Source: Frigoribacterium sp. CFBP 13712 (lineage in GTDB: Bacteria > Actinomycetota > Actinomycetes > Actinomycetales > Microbacteriaceae). From it: a stretch of DNA of 64,000 nucleotides. Location of the stretch: NCBI RefSeq assembly GCF_014842255.1, contig NZ_JACYVH010000006.1, positions 104,869 through 168,868 on the forward strand. The letters are read 5' to 3'. Positions within the stretch are counted from its first letter, which is position 1; the number at the start of each line of letters is the position of its first letter. The notes under the pieces were generated by a model that did not search any database, was not told the DNA's origin, and worked only from the letters and a program-made list of their open reading frames with translations. Positions 17,865-27,234 of this stretch are shown here, one piece after another. Position numbers and translations under genes: made by a program.

Positions 17865-18455
17865 ATGGACGAGAAAGAGACCCTGCAGCGCTACCTCTCG
17901 AAACAGCGCGCCGACCTGCTCGGCAAGCTCGACGGACTCGGCGAGTACGACATCCGCCGCCCGCTCGTACCCAGCGGCACCAACCTCCTCGGCCTCGTCA
18001 AGCACGTCGCCAGCGTCCAGCTCGGCTATCTCGGCGAGGTCATGGGGCGCCCCGCCGGCCGCGACGTCCCCTGGCTCTCCGACACGAGCGAACCCGAAGC
18101 CGACCTCTGGGCCACCGCCGACGAGACGAAGGAGGCGGTGGTCGAGTTCGCCCACTACTCCGCCACCCACGCCGACGCGACCGTCGCCGCCCTCGACCTC
18201 GACTCGCCCGGCCTGGTGCCGTGGTGGCCGGAGGGTCGGCGCGACGTCACGCTGCACTCGATCCTCGTGCACCTCTGCGTCGAGACCGCGCGTCACGCAG
18301 GGCACGCCGACCTCCTCCGCGAGCTCGTCGACGGGCGCCTCGGCAACGGCGCGAGCGACCCGAACGTGCCGGAGCGCGACGGGGCCGGGTGGCGCAGCCA
18401 CCACGACCGGGTGGAGGCCGCCGCGCTCGCCGCGAGCGGGCGCGCCTCGGGCTGA
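17865..18455 (+). CDS. DinB-family (DUF664) protein
   Basis: 196-residue four-helix-bundle protein of the DinB superfamily, whose actinobacterial members include metal- and mycothiol-dependent enzymes. Features: ETLQRYLSKQRADLLGKLDG, LLGLVKHVASVQLGYLGEVM, and a late HSILVHLCVETARHAGHADL that supplies the usual metal-ligand histidines (with the earlier KHVAS). ATG 17865 opens the conserved part. Confidence 0.88.
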   Translation: MDEKETLQRYLSKQRADLLGKLDGLGEYDIRRPLVPSGTNLLGLVKHVASVQLGYLGEVMGRPAGRDVPWLSDTSEPEADLWATADETKEAVVEFAHYSATHADATVAALDLDSPGLVPWWPEGRRDVTLHSILVHLCVETARHAGHADLLRELVDGRLGNGASDPNVPERDGAGWRSHHDRVEAAALAASGRASG

Positions 18456-18580
18456 AGGTCGAGGAGTCACGACTCGCCGCGGGGAGCAGGGGAGGCGCGG
18501 CGTGTCTCGACTCGTGGACGGGGCGGGTCCTGGGGGAGGCGGGGCGCGCCTCCTCGGGGGCTGCGGCCTATTGTGAGCGC

Positions 18581-19000
18581 ATGACTTCGACGGCTCCCTC
18601 GGTCCTGTTCGTCTGCCGGAAGAACGGCGGCAAGTCGCAGATGGCCGCCGGCCTCATGCGACACGTCGCCGGCGACGCCGTGCACGTCGCGTCGGCCGGC
18701 ACCGCACCGGGCAGCGCACTCAACGCCCAGTCGGTCGAGTCGCTCGGCGAGCTCGGCATCTCGCTCGACGGCGAACAGCCCAAGGCGATCACCGACGAGA
18801 TGGTGCGCGACGCCGACCTGATCGTCGTCCTCGGCGAGGAGGCGCGGGTCGAGGACGCCGCCGGCACCCCCGTCGAGACGTGGATCACCGACGAGCCGTC
18901 GCTCCGCGGCATCGAGGGGATGGAGCGCATGCGGCTGGTGCGCGACGACATCCGCAGCCGCGTCGACGAGCTGCACGCGCGCCTGCTGCGCGACGCCTAG
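18581..19000 (+). CDS. ArsC-like low-molecular-weight phosphatase (arsenate-mycothiol transferase type)
   Basis: 139 residues with the low-molecular-weight phosphatase fold. The P-loop at residues 12-19 reads CRKNGGKS: the catalytic Cys is present, but Lys stands where CX5R phosphatases have Arg. The N-G-G-K-S-Q-M-A pattern is the one I know from corynebacterial arsenate-mycothiol transferases, so a mycothiol-linked arsenate or related transfer is plausible; a phosphatase role is the alternative. No ars operon genes are adjacent. The repeated 13-mer at 18834-18850 encodes EEARVED. Confidence 0.75.
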   Translation: MTSTAPSVLFVCRKNGGKSQMAAGLMRHVAGDAVHVASAGTAPGSALNAQSVESLGELGISLDGEQPKAITDEMVRDADLIVVLGEEARVEDAAGTPVETWITDEPSLRGIEGMERMRLVRDDIRSRVDELHARLLRDA

Positions 19001-19035
19001 GCGGCGCCCCGGCGCTGGCGCGCCGCGCGGCAGCC

Positions 19036-20049
19036 CTACTCGGGCCAGGCGGCGAGCAGCACCTTGCCGCTCACCGATGAGTCCTTCGCCACGTCGAACG
19101 CGTGCTCGGCGGCATCGGTGCCGATCACGTGCGTCACGACCGCCTCGAGCGAGGGCGTCGCCGCCAGGATCCGCACGGCCTCGTCGATCTCGTCGACGAA
19201 GCGGAACACCCCGAGCACCGACAGCTCCTTCGAGATGGCCGGCGCCAGGTTCACCGGGCGCTCCTCGTTCGGCATCATGCCGACCTGCGCCACCGTGCCC
19301 TGACGGCGTGCGGCGACGAACGCCGCGCTGACCGCCTTCGCCGCACCCGAGCACTCGAGCACCACGTCGAACGAGTCCGCCGGCACCTCGTCGACCCCGA
19401 GTCGCAGGGCCTCGTCGGCGCCGATCGCCAGCGCCCGGCTCAGCGGCCCCGGCAGCAGGTCGACCACGGTCACGCTCGCCGCACCGCGGGCCTTCGCCGC
19501 CGCCGCCGCGAGCAGACCGATCGGCCCGGCACCCGAGACGAGCACCCGCGCGCCCGTCACATCACCGACGCGGGTCAGAGCATGCAGCCCCACCGCCAGC
19601 GGCTCGGCCAGCGCCGCACGCTGCAGCGGCAGACCCTCGGGCAGCACGCGGATCATGCCGGCGTCGACCACGAGGTACTCGCTCAGCGCCCCCTGCGTAT
19701 GCGGATGCGTCGACGCGCTGCCGAGGTACGACCCCCCGCGCCGCAGGTGCGGAGCGTTCTCGAGACCGGGCTCGTCCGCGCCGAAGCGGGCGGGGTGCAC
19801 GGTCACCGGGGTGCCCGGCGCGAGACGCCCGCTCGGGTCCGCGTCGACCCGGCCCGAGAGCTCGTGGCCGGGGGCGAGAGGCTCCTCGACGACGAACGCA
19901 CCGTTGGCACCCTCGAAGTAGTAGTGCAGGTCGGACCCGCAGATGCCGACGTAGTCGACCCGGATCCGCACCTCCCCCTCGGCTGGCTCGGGCGTCGCCA
20001 CCTCACGCTCGGTCAGGACATGGGCGGAATCGATCTGGATGGTCTTCAT
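19036..20049 (-). CDS. idnD: L-idonate 5-dehydrogenase (zinc alcohol dehydrogenase family)
   Basis: Medium-chain dehydrogenase that interconverts L-idonate and 5-ketogluconate. The zinc/substrate region YVGICGSDLHYYFEGANGAF and PGHELSGRVD is of the idonate dehydrogenase type; the Rossmann part is VLVSGAGPIGLLAAAAAKA. 337 residues. ATG 20049, with AGAGAG ahead, was preferred over the longer frame. It lies downstream of the 5-keto-gluconate reductase and the gluconate permease in the same direction, which supports the assignment. Confidence 0.85.
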   Translation of the reverse strand: MKTIQIDSAHVLTEREVATPEPAEGEVRIRVDYVGICGSDLHYYFEGANGAFVVEEPLAPGHELSGRVDADPSGRLAPGTPVTVHPARFGADEPGLENAPHLRRGGSYLGSASTHPHTQGALSEYLVVDAGMIRVLPEGLPLQRAALAEPLAVGLHALTRVGDVTGARVLVSGAGPIGLLAAAAAKARGAASVTVVDLLPGPLSRALAIGADEALRLGVDEVPADSFDVVLECSGAAKAVSAAFVAARRQGTVAQVGMMPNEERPVNLAPAISKELSVLGVFRFVDEIDEAVRILAATPSLEAVVTHVIGTDAAEHAFDVAKDSSVSGKVLLAAWPE

Positions 20050-20137
20050 GCTGGTTCTCTCTGGGGTCTGCGGGGGCACGGAGCAGGGGAGGAGCCGAGG
20101 AGGCGCGGCGCGAGACCGCCCGCAGCCCGGCCCCGGC

Positions 20138-20908
20138 TCAGACGACGCTGGTCATGCCGCCGTCGACGAAGATGTTCTGCCCTGAGACGAAGTCGCTCGC
20201 GGCCGACGACAGGTAGATGAGCGTGCCCTGAAGCTCTTCGATGCGGCCCCAGCGCTGCGCGGGCGTCCGCTGGCGCAGCCAGGCGTCGAAGGTCTCGTCC
20301 TGCCAGAGCGCCGTGTTCATCTCGGTCGCGAAGTACCCGGGCGAGAGCGTGTTGACCTGCACGTTGTGCCGCGCGAGGTCGGCGGCCATGCCGCGGCTCA
20401 GCTGCGCCACGCCGCCCTTGCTCGCCGAGTACGGCGCGATGGTCTGGCGCGCGAGCATCGACTGGACGCTCGCGATGTTGATGATCTTGCCCGAGCCGCG
20501 CTCGACCATGCCGGGCGCCACGAAGCGGGACACGTAGAAGACGCTCGACAGGTTGGTGGCCATGACGGCGTCCCAGTCCTCGACGGCGAACTCGGTGAAC
20601 GGCGCGCGCTTCTGCACGCCGGCGTTGTTGACGAGGATGTCGGGGACGCCGTGCTCCGCGACGATGCCGGCCACCGCCTCCTCGACGGCCTTCGCGTCGG
20701 TCACGTCGAAGACGGCCGCCGCCGGACGGGTGCCCGTCGACTGCTCGATCGCGTCCCGCGTCGCATCGACTGCGGACTCGTCGCGTCCGTGCACGATCAC
20801 CCGCGCCCCGGAGTCGGCCAGCGCGGTGGCGAGCGACCGGCCGAGCCCCCGGGAGGAGCCGGTCACGAGCGCCAGGCGCCCGGTGAGGTCGAAGAGCGGG
20901 GATGACAT
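20138..20908 (-). CDS. idnO: Gluconate 5-dehydrogenase (SDR family)
   Basis: Short-chain dehydrogenase that reduces 5-ketogluconate to gluconate. Cofactor motif TGSSRGLGRSLA (TGxxxGxG), NNAGVQKRAPF, and the catalytic set with Ser in INIASVQS and YSASKGG (Tyr-x-x-x-Lys). C-terminus VSGQNIFVDGG is typical. 256 residues, AGGAG before ATG. It lies between gntP and idnD. Confidence 0.85.
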   Translation of the reverse strand: MSSPLFDLTGRLALVTGSSRGLGRSLATALADSGARVIVHGRDESAVDATRDAIEQSTGTRPAAAVFDVTDAKAVEEAVAGIVAEHGVPDILVNNAGVQKRAPFTEFAVEDWDAVMATNLSSVFYVSRFVAPGMVERGSGKIINIASVQSMLARQTIAPYSASKGGVAQLSRGMAADLARHNVQVNTLSPGYFATEMNTALWQDETFDAWLRQRTPAQRWGRIEELQGTLIYLSSAASDFVSGQNIFVDGGMTSVV

Positions 20909-20941
20909 GAGACTCCTTCGTGAGGGTGCGACGGGAGGGGC

Positions 20942-20983
20942 GGGAGGCGCGGGAGGCGCGGGAGGCGCGGCGCAGGAGGCGCG
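20942..20983. repeat. Tandem GGGAGGCGC units
   Basis: Three exact 9-base units GGGAGGCGC (20942-20968) followed by another AGGAGGCGCGGG, all containing the core of the genome-wide 13-mer. Located between idnO and gntP. Confidence 0.85.
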
Positions 20984-21026
20984 GGCCGGGTCGACCGGGA
21001 GTGTCCGGTCGACCCGACGGGCCGGG

Positions 21027-22418
21027 TCAGATCAGCGAGCCGACCGCGAACACCAGCAGTGCGGCGGCGAAGCCGAGCACCGACTCGATGGCCTGCTGCA
21101 GGGTCCAGACGCGGAGGGTGGTCTTGACGTCCATGCCCATCAGGCGACCGACGAGCCAGAAGCCCGAGTCGTTGACGTGACCGGCGAAGACCGAACCGGC
21201 CGCGGTGGCGAGCACGACGGCGGCGAGCTGGACGGCGTTGAGGTCGGCGAGGGCGACGGCGGGCGCCACCAGGCCGGCGGCGGTGACCAGCGCGACGGTC
21301 GCCGAACCCTGCGCGAGTCGCAGGATCGCGGCGATGACCCACGCGGCCACGATGACCGGCAGACCGAGGTCGCCGAGCACGTCGGCGAGGGCGTCGCCGA
21401 TGCCCGAGGCGCGCAGCACCCCGCCGAACATGCCGCCGGCGCCGGTGATCAGCACGACCGAGCAGATCGGGCCGAGCGCGCTGTCGAGCACCTTCTCGAG
21501 GGCGCTGCCGGTGACGCCGCGGGCACGGCCGAGCACGATGGCGGCGACGAGCACCGAGATGAGCAGCGCGATGCCGCTCGTGCCGACGAGGACGAGGGCC
21601 TGGACCCAGCCGGCCTCGGGGTCGACGATGCCGACGGAGCCGAGCGAGCTGAGGCCCGTGTTGAGCAGGATGAGCACGAGGGGCACGGCGAGCACGGCGA
21701 TCACGGTGCTGGCCTTGGGCGGGTTCGCGGCCTGGACGTCGTCCTTCTCGCTGCCGAAGAGCGAGAGCACGGGCAGCGGGATGCGCTTGTTGACGGCCTT
21801 GGCCCACAGGTAACCCGAGACGTACCAGACGGGGAACACGATCACGAGACCGGCGAGCAGCACGATGCCGAGGTTGGCGCCGAGCAGCTCGGTCGCCGAG
21901 ACGGGGCCCGGGTGCGGCGGCAGGAACACGTGCATCACCGAGAAGGCCGCGGCGGCGCTGATGCCGTAGAGCAGCATCGACTTGCCGCCCATGCGGCGGG
22001 CGACGGCGAACACGATCGGCAGCATGACGATCAGGCCCGCGTCGAAGAAGATCGGGAACCCCATGATCAGCGACGCGAGGCCGAGCGCGAACGGCGCCCG
22101 CTTCTCGCCGAAGACGTCGACCATGCGGTCGGCCAGCACCCGGGCGCCGCCCGACGACTCGACGAGGCGGCCGAGCATCGCGCCGAGTCCGACGAGCAGT
22201 GCGACCGAGCCGAGCGTCGTGCCGAAGCTCGTGACGAGCAGATCGGCGATCGCGCCGGTGGGGATGCCGGTGACGAGGGCGGTGAGCGCGGCCACGATGA
22301 CCAGCGTGAGGAAGGCATGCAGCTTGAACTTGATCACCAGGATCAGGATCAGTGCGATCGACCCCGCTGCTATGGCGAGAAGAGGTCCCGCGTCGAGGGT
22401 CTGGGTCCAGTCGTCCAT
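21027..22418 (-). CDS. gntP: GntP-family gluconate permease
   Basis: Proton-coupled gluconate/idonate uptake across the inner membrane. 463 residues with roughly a dozen hydrophobic helices; recognisable GntP segments include GLGAMLGRLVESSGGA, LIMGFPIFFDAGLIVMLPI, FLPPHPGPVSATELLGANLG and GHVNDSGFWLVGRLMGM. ATG 22418 matches the family start; the frame runs on to 22565 but through the promoter/operator. First gene of gntP-idnO-idnD. No gluconate kinase is nearby. Confidence 0.92.
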   Translation of the reverse strand: MDDWTQTLDAGPLLAIAAGSIALILILVIKFKLHAFLTLVIVAALTALVTGIPTGAIADLLVTSFGTTLGSVALLVGLGAMLGRLVESSGGARVLADRMVDVFGEKRAPFALGLASLIMGFPIFFDAGLIVMLPIVFAVARRMGGKSMLLYGISAAAAFSVMHVFLPPHPGPVSATELLGANLGIVLLAGLVIVFPVWYVSGYLWAKAVNKRIPLPVLSLFGSEKDDVQAANPPKASTVIAVLAVPLVLILLNTGLSSLGSVGIVDPEAGWVQALVLVGTSGIALLISVLVAAIVLGRARGVTGSALEKVLDSALGPICSVVLITGAGGMFGGVLRASGIGDALADVLGDLGLPVIVAAWVIAAILRLAQGSATVALVTAAGLVAPAVALADLNAVQLAAVVLATAAGSVFAGHVNDSGFWLVGRLMGMDVKTTLRVWTLQQAIESVLGFAAALLVFAVGSLI

Positions 22419-22540
22419 GGTGGGGTTCTCCGTCGAATCCGGTGCGCCTGTCGGCTGCGGGGTGTGAGCTCGGGGTCTTTCGGGTGGTGCGTCTGCGAGG
22501 GGTCTGTCGCGCGCCTCCTCGGTGTCCGTAGGTTGCCACC

Positions 22541-22555
22541 AAAAGTAGTACTTTT
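22541..22555. promoter_or_regulatory. GntR-type operator candidate
   Basis: Perfect 15-base palindrome AAAAGTAGTACTTTT, A/T-rich in very G/C-rich surroundings, between gntP and the divergent GntR regulator at 22589. Position and symmetry suit the regulator's own site. Confidence 0.65.
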
Positions 22556-22588
22556 GCAACCCCATCGACTCAGGAGGCGCACGCCAGG

Positions 22589-23305
22589 ATGGTCACGATG
22601 ACGTCACCACCCGCCCGCGAGGGCGCACACGCGCAGCTGCTGCACGCCCTCGGCGGCACGATCGCGGCCGGCCGCCTGGAGCCCGGCGCGGTGCTGACGC
22701 TCGCCCGCCTCGAACACGACTACGGCGTCTCGCGGACCACCGCGCGCGAGGCCGTCCGCGTGCTCGAATCGCTGAGCATGGTGCAGTCGCGCCGCCGCGT
22801 CGGCATCACCGTGCTGCCGCGCGCCGACTGGCGGGTGCTCGACGTGCAGCTCATCCGCTGGACCCTCGCCGGCCCCCTGCACCGGCAGCAGCTCGTCGAG
22901 CTGATGGAGCTGCGCGCGGCGCTCGAACCGGCCGCCGCGGCGCTCGCGGCGGTGCGCGCCTCGGACGCCCAGCGCGTCGCCCTGGTGGAGCACGCCACCG
23001 AGCTGCACCGCCTCGGCAGCGCCGCCCGCGGCGACTCGGCGGAGTACCTCGCGGCCGACATCCGGTTCCACACGCTGCTGCTCGTCGCCAGCGGCAACGT
23101 GCTCTACGGCGAGCTCGCCGCCCCCGTGCGCGAGATCCTGCAGGGGCGGCACGAGCTCGGGCTGACCCCGGCCGTCCCGGCAGCCGGCACGCTCGACGCC
23201 CACCTCGCCGCGGCACGGGCGATCGCCGCAGGCGAAGGAGGCGCGGCGCGGGAGCACTCGCGCACCCACCTGTCGCTCGTCAGCGACGAGGTCGAGGGCG
23301 CCTGA
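22589..23305 (+). CDS. GntR-family regulator, FadR/FCD subgroup
   Basis: Likely controls gntP-idnO-idnD in response to a sugar acid. Winged helix at the N-terminus (LHALGGTIAAGRLEPGAVLT, LEHDYGVSRTTAREAVRVLE) and an all-helical FCD ligand domain (ELMELRAALEPAAAALAAV, ADIRFHTLLLVASGN, with metal-ligand-type Asp/His). 238 residues. ATG at 22589 is given; ATG 22598 is nine bases on and is better spaced from AGGA. Divergent from gntP with a palindrome between. Confidence 0.88.
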   Translation: MVTMTSPPAREGAHAQLLHALGGTIAAGRLEPGAVLTLARLEHDYGVSRTTAREAVRVLESLSMVQSRRRVGITVLPRADWRVLDVQLIRWTLAGPLHRQQLVELMELRAALEPAAAALAAVRASDAQRVALVEHATELHRLGSAARGDSAEYLAADIRFHTLLLVASGNVLYGELAAPVREILQGRHELGLTPAVPAAGTLDAHLAAARAIAAGEGGAAREHSRTHLSLVSDEVEGA

Positions 23306-23365
23306 CGGGTGTCGCGGCTGCGGCGGTGCGGCGCGGCGGCGGTGGGCGGGTACGACGCCGGGATG

Positions 23366-23486
23366 TGGACACGACGCCGGGTTTAAGCGTGGCGTCGTGT
23401 CCATCTTCTGGCGTGGTGGTGGGGCGTGGGGCGGCTGGCCGCCACCGACTCGACACGACGCCACGGGATTCGGTGGCGGGGTGTCG
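23366..23486. repeat. Family B double-hairpin repeat, copy 2
   Basis: First palindrome 23366-23403 (TGGACACGACGCC / GGCGTCGTGTCCA) around GGGTTTAAGC, second 23451-23486. Same order as the copy at 17516. It fills the gap between the GntR gene and the beta-lactamase. Confidence 0.85.
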
Positions 23487-23547
23487 AACGCGTGGCGGGG
23501 TGCGGGGTGGATGCGGGGTGGGCGGGGAGGGAGCGGCGTGTAGCACC

Positions 23548-24519
23548 ATGGCGGGTATGAGACGCCGAACAGCGACCCCGACCGCCGCCGTGCTCGCCTC
23601 CGCCGCGATCGTCGTCGCCGGGGTGACTGGCTGCACCACCGGGGCGACGCAGGGCGATGCGGGGGAGGCGACCCGCGCCTCCTCGGCTCCGGCATCCGCG
23701 ACGCCCGCACCCACGGCCACCACGGCGCCGACCGCCGACGCCTCGGCCGCGCTCGGCGCCCTCGAGACCGAGTTCGACGCCCGCGTCGGCGTCAGCGCCC
23801 TCGACACCGGATCGGGCACCACCCTCGACTACCGGGCGGACGAGCGGTTCGGCTACGCGTCGACCATCAAGGTGTTCGCGGCCGCGGCGTTCCTCCAGCA
23901 GGTGCCCGCCGATCAGCGCGACGAGGTCGTCACCTGGACGGCCGCCGACGTCTCGGCCGCCGGCTACTCACCCGTGACCAGCCAGTATGTCGACCAGGGC
24001 ATGAGTCTGTCGTCGCTGGCCGAGGCCGCCGTGCGCCAGAGCGACAACACCGCGCTCAACCTCGTGCTCGACCGGATCGGCGGCCCCGCAGGGCTCGACG
24101 AGGCCCTCGAGCAGCTCGGCGACAGCACCACCGAGGTCGTGAACCGCGAACCCGACCTCAACACGATCGAACCCGGCAGCACCGACGACACGACCACCCC
24201 GGGCGCCTTCACGGCCGACCTCGCCGCCCTCGCCAGCGAAGAGAATCTGGCGCCCGTCGACCGCGCGCTCCTGCTCGACTGGGCGAGCGGCAACGCCACC
24301 GGCGACACCCTCGTCCGGGCCGGCGCGCCCGAGGGCTGGACGGTCGTCGACAAATCAGGAGGCGCGGGAGGCATCCGCAACGACGTCGCCGTCGTCACGC
24401 CCCCGGGCCGCGACCCCATCGTGCTCACCGTCCTGACGACGAAGAACGACCCCGAGGTCGCCTACGACGACGCGCTCGTCGCCCGGGTCGCCGCCGCGGT
24501 GCTGGCCGAATTCGGCTAG
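23548..24519 (+). CDS. Class A beta-lactamase, lipoprotein type
   Basis: Secreted serine beta-lactamase. Signal peptide with lipobox VTGC, a low-complexity Ala/Thr/Pro linker, then the catalytic domain with all class A motifs: S-x-x-K in YASTIKVFA, SDN in VRQSDNTALN, the omega-loop Glu in REPDLNTI, and K-S-G in VVDKSGGAG. 323 residues from ATG 23548 (ATG 23557 also possible). The repeated 13-mer at 23670-23686 encodes ATRASSAP in the linker, and another core at 24358 lies beside the KSG motif. Substrate range cannot be told. Confidence 0.92.
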   Translation: MAGMRRRTATPTAAVLASAAIVVAGVTGCTTGATQGDAGEATRASSAPASATPAPTATTAPTADASAALGALETEFDARVGVSALDTGSGTTLDYRADERFGYASTIKVFAAAAFLQQVPADQRDEVVTWTAADVSAAGYSPVTSQYVDQGMSLSSLAEAAVRQSDNTALNLVLDRIGGPAGLDEALEQLGDSTTEVVNREPDLNTIEPGSTDDTTTPGAFTADLAALASEENLAPVDRALLLDWASGNATGDTLVRAGAPEGWTVVDKSGGAGGIRNDVAVVTPPGRDPIVLTVLTTKNDPEVAYDDALVARVAAAVLAEFG

Positions 24520-24573
24520 CTAGGCCAGCTGGTCCAGCTCGGCTAGGCGGACCAGCCGGGCTAGACGCCGGGC

Positions 24574-25731
<1,158 letters not shown>

Positions 25732-25834
25732 GAGGCCAGCACATCACGAGGAGGCGCGGCGCGGGTCGTCCCTCGCCGGGCCGGACCGAGGTCGGCCTGC
25801 TCGCGCGTCGTCGCGCCTGCTGATCGCGTAGGCC

Positions 25835-25904
25835 GCGAGACCCCGGGAAGTGGCTGAGACCCCTTCGCGCGCACGGGGGTCTCAGCGACATCCTGGGGTC
25901 TCGG
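25835..25904. repeat. Intergenic inverted repeat between divergent genes
   Basis: Imperfect arms of about 29 bases (GCGAGACCCC...GCTGAGACCCC and its mirror) centred near 25869, ending 20 bases before the LacI start. Possible mobile repeat or promoter-region hairpin; only one copy in this window. Confidence 0.75.
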
Positions 25905-25923
25905 CGCAGGCTAACCTCGGGGC

Positions 25924-26961
25924 ATGCCCGACGCCACGATCTACGACGTGGCGGCCCGTGCGGGGGTGTCGCATCAGACGGTCAGCCGGTTCCTCCGCGG
26001 CTTCGAGGGGATCCGGCCCGAGACCCGCGCCAAGGTCGAGTCGGCCCTCGCCGAGCTCGAGTACCGGCCGAACAGCGCCGCGCGGTTCCTCCGGCTGAAG
26101 CGCACCAACCGCATCGCCCTGCTCGCCGACAACATGCACCTGTCGGGCCCGGCCCGCACGATCGCCAGCGCCACCGAGGCCGCGCGCGACCTCGGCTACG
26201 TCACCGACATCGTCACGATGGACGGCAGCGACGAGGGCAGCGTCCGCGAAGCCCTCGATCTCGTGCTCAGTCAGCAGATCGCCGGGCTCGTGCTCATGGC
26301 CCAGACCGCGATCGCCCGCACCGCCATCGCCCAGCGCGACATCTCGATGCCCGTGGGCCGCGACTTCGGTCTCGTCGTCGACGGCACCGGCGAGTCGCTC
26401 GGCATCCGGGCCGGTCGCGTCGCCGCCGAGCATCTGATCGAGCTCGGCCACCGCCGGGCCGCCTACGTCGCCGGGCCCGAGCAGTGGCTCGTCGCCCGGG
26501 AGCGTCAGGAGGGCTTCACCGCCGCCTTCACGGCCGGGGGAGGCGAGGTCGTCGCGAGCACCGCGGGGGACTGGTCGGCCGAGTCGGGCTTCGCCGCGGC
26601 CCGCCTCCTGCTCGCCGAGGGCGCCCTCGAGAGCGGAGGAGGCGCGGGTCGTGCCCCCGACGGAGGCGCCACCGCCGTCGCGGTCGCGAACGACACCATG
26701 GCGATGGGTCTGCTCGCGGCGCTCGCCGAGGCCGGCGTCTCCGTGCCCGGCGACGTCAGCGTCGTCGGCAACGACGACGCCCCGGAGGCGCGCTACATGG
26801 TCCCGCCGCTCACGACGGTCGACCTGGACTTCGCGCAGGAGGGCGTGCTCGTCGTCACCTCCCTGATCGACCGTATCGAGGGGCGCGAGACCGACCCCGT
26901 GATCCACGTGCCGACGCCGGCGTTGGTGACCCGCGCCTCCACGGCTCCGCCCCGCGTCTGA
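25924..26961 (+). CDS. LacI-family regulator of galactoside cluster
   Basis: 345 residues. Helix-turn-helix at the N-terminus (TIYDVAARAGVSHQTVSRFL, hinge EYRPNSAARFLR), then the periplasmic-binding-protein-like sugar domain (HLIELGHRRAAYVAGPEQW, VAVANDTMAMGLLAALAEAG, VSVVGNDDAPEARYMVPPLT). It heads the cluster with the GH42 enzyme and importer and probably binds the palindrome at 27139-27162. The 13-mer occurs twice, as GGGAGRAP and at the C-terminus as VTRASTAP. Confidence 0.9.
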   Translation: MPDATIYDVAARAGVSHQTVSRFLRGFEGIRPETRAKVESALAELEYRPNSAARFLRLKRTNRIALLADNMHLSGPARTIASATEAARDLGYVTDIVTMDGSDEGSVREALDLVLSQQIAGLVLMAQTAIARTAIAQRDISMPVGRDFGLVVDGTGESLGIRAGRVAAEHLIELGHRRAAYVAGPEQWLVARERQEGFTAAFTAGGGEVVASTAGDWSAESGFAAARLLLAEGALESGGGAGRAPDGGATAVAVANDTMAMGLLAALAEAGVSVPGDVSVVGNDDAPEARYMVPPLTTVDLDFAQEGVLVVTSLIDRIEGRETDPVIHVPTPALVTRASTAPPRV

Positions 26962-27138
26962 GCCACCGGCACCGGCCGCAGACGCCTCGGCACCGGCCGT
27001 AGACGGCCCCGCGCCGGCCGAAGACGCCCCGCCGCTGGCCGCAGACGGCCCCTGCACCCACCGCCGCATCACGGTCGGGTCACGCCACTCGATTGCCACT
27101 TGCGCGACGTCGGCGGCTCGACTAGCTTCCTCATCAAC

Positions 27139-27162
27139 GCCGATGTTATCGACAACATCGGC
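27139..27162. promoter_or_regulatory. LacI-type operator ahead of GH42 gene
   Basis: 24-base palindrome with a TCGA centre and one mismatched pair (core GATGTTATCGACAACATC at 27142-27159), in the 270-base gap between the LacI gene and the galactosidase. Form and place fit a LacI-family operator. Confidence 0.75.
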
Positions 27163-27234
27163 CGACCATCATGCACCACCAGCACGCCAGCATCCGCGGA
27201 TCGACGCCGATCCGCACGAGCAGACAGGTCGACG

